The position numbers and the translations under genes were made by a program. From Terriglobales bacterium (GTDB lineage: Bacteria; Acidobacteriota; Terriglobia; Terriglobales; Acidobacteriaceae): a DNA stretch of 64,000 bases. The notes beneath the pieces are model-generated. The model had not been told where the DNA came from. It ran no database searches and saw nothing but the letters and a program-made list of their open reading frames with translations. This document shows positions 63,383-64,000 of this stretch, piece after piece. The DNA is taken from assembly GCA_025934735.1 (NCBI GenBank), contig JAICWP010000006.1, positions 62,001 to 126,000 on the forward strand, read 5' to 3'. Position 1 is the stretch's first letter. Each line of letters opens with the position of its first letter.

Positions 63383-63661
63383 TTACTGCAGGCGGAAGCG
63401 CTCGTTCATAAGCCGCTGCAAGCGCGGCTTGTAGATAATGTCGTAGGCGAATTCCTTGTCAGGAAACATGGCCAGGGCGGCGCGCTTGCTGTTGGCCACC
63501 AGTTCGGAAGCTTCTTCCACGGTCAGGTCGGTATCCTGGCAGATCACCGACATCACCATGTTCATCATGATCTGCAGGCGGCGAATTTTTCTATCTTCAT
63601 CTTCGACCGGATTGCCGGACTGAGCCTGCTTGCTCCCTGCTTCGCGCGCCTCGTTATCCAT
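63383..63661 (-). CDS. Small conserved-looking helical protein of unknown function
   Basis: A 92-residue soluble, mainly helical protein. The ATG at 63661 follows GAGGAG closely. Notable segments are RRLQIMMNMVMSVICQDTDLTVEEASELVANSKRAA and DIIYKPRLQRLMNERF. The pattern resembles short proteins found in several acidobacteria but I cannot name a family. It converges with the DUF3108 gene. Confidence 0.7.
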   Translation of the reverse strand: MDNEAREAGSKQAQSGNPVEDEDRKIRRLQIMMNMVMSVICQDTDLTVEEASELVANSKRAALAMFPDKEFAYDIIYKPRLQRLMNERFRLQ

Positions 63662-63837
63662 AAACTCCTCAGCGGGTAAGTACGGCCCAGAGCCGCTCTG
63701 GGTGCGGATTCTACCAGTATTTGGATGATTTCCGACGCCCGCCTGTTGCGTTTTCCAGGCGCCGGATGTAAGTGGGTCAAAGGAAAAGAAATAGCCCAAC
63801 GCGAGGCGTAATTACGAAGGTTCATTAACCGGTAGCT

Positions 63838-63875
63838 GGTGGTTTGCAGCTGGCATCGGCCAACTGCAAACTACC
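63838..63875. repeat. Hairpin-forming palindrome
   Basis: The arms ggtggtttgcagctgg (63838-63853) and ccaactgcaaactacc (63860-63875) pair at 14 of 16 positions with a 6-base loop. It lies after the stop of the gene leaving the window at right and may end its transcript. Confidence 0.6.
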
Positions 63876-63896
63876 AAATACCAACTGCCCAGAGCA

Positions 63897-64000
63897 TCAA
63901 TGCGCCGGAGAGGCCTGGCTGGATTGGGATGAAGCTGCCGGGGGCTCAATCTGCATGGGCTTGTTCCAATCCGAGTAAGTCGTGATCAGGCCGCCGTTGC
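63897..64000 (-). CDS. C-terminal end of a gene cut by the window edge
   Basis: The last 34 codons of a minus-strand gene are visible, containing GGLITTYSDWNKPMQIEPPA and ending in SPAH then stop. The YSDWNKPMQIEPP pattern is like the final strand of LppX/LprG- or LolA-type lipid-binding proteins, but too little is present to assign it. The start lies outside the window. Confidence 0.55.
   Translation of the reverse strand, partial: NGGLITTYSDWNKPMQIEPPAASSQSSQASPAH

Noticed and set aside
1-64000. CRISPR array, restriction-modification, toxin-antitoxin or phage structural genes
   Set aside because: I looked for regularly spaced repeats and for typical proteins on both strands and saw none.

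Overview
The window looks like a chromosomal segment of a soil acidobacterium (Acidobacteriota, Terriglobia-like). Reasons: three very long Oar-type TonB-dependent receptors with an N-terminal carboxypeptidase-regulatory-like domain, large membrane Ser/Thr kinases with TPR or TolB-propeller sensor halves, HAF-repeat and IPT/TIG secreted proteins, an NTT-like transporter fused to HEAT repeats, and a Gram-negative heptose/LPS core operon. This is an inference from protein families seen by eye, not from a database search.

Left part (1 to about 28.3 kb): accessory, visibly less G+C rich. It holds two secreted amidohydrolases, a VOC/glyoxalase-like protein, an ECF sigma factor overlapping a Ser/Thr kinase-TPR gene, three exported proteins (IPT/TIG, HAF-repeat, vanadium-haloperoxidase-like), and two parallel sensor-receptor pairs. 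In each pair a DNA-binding, membrane-anchored TolB-propeller protein lies directly upstream of a TonB-dependent receptor. The second sensor also has a Ser/Thr kinase inserted between its DNA-binding and membrane parts. An IS5-like element without a recognisable right end sits against the second receptor. Then come a double-DTG aspartic protease and a long decayed stretch with a frameshifted GH32 fructanase tail. The stretch ends at the 3' half of a tRNA-Sec gene cut at its anticodon loop. About 145 bp of DNA just before that cut is repeated, diverged, 26.05 kb to the left. I read this as the end(s) of integrative elements inserted in or near tRNA-Sec.

Middle part (28.7 to 46 kb): an OmpA-family protein with a histone-like basic tail, small exported proteins around a secreted atypical (PI3/4K or FAM20-like) kinase, the NTT-HEAT fusion, a periplasmic PPP-type phosphatase, a small beta-barrel, a periplasmic MsrA-MsrB pair, a glycerol facilitator, a SYLF protein, a degenerate receiver, a cytochrome c-sorbosone dehydrogenase fusion and an orphan ftsZ without the usual C-terminal peptide.

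Right part (46 to 64 kb): a third TonB receptor, a heptaheme cytochrome divergent from a TPR protein, a Rnk/GreA-like protein, a Tat-exported aldo/keto reductase, a GIY-YIG-like small protein, a GT4 glycosyltransferase, glyA and rpiB, and divergently the ADP-heptose operon (hldE kinase and adenylyltransferase as separate genes, heptosyltransferase, ICMT-like methyltransferase, DUF3108 protein). A truncated gene runs off the right edge. No rRNA, complete tRNA, CRISPR array or recognisable integrase was found.
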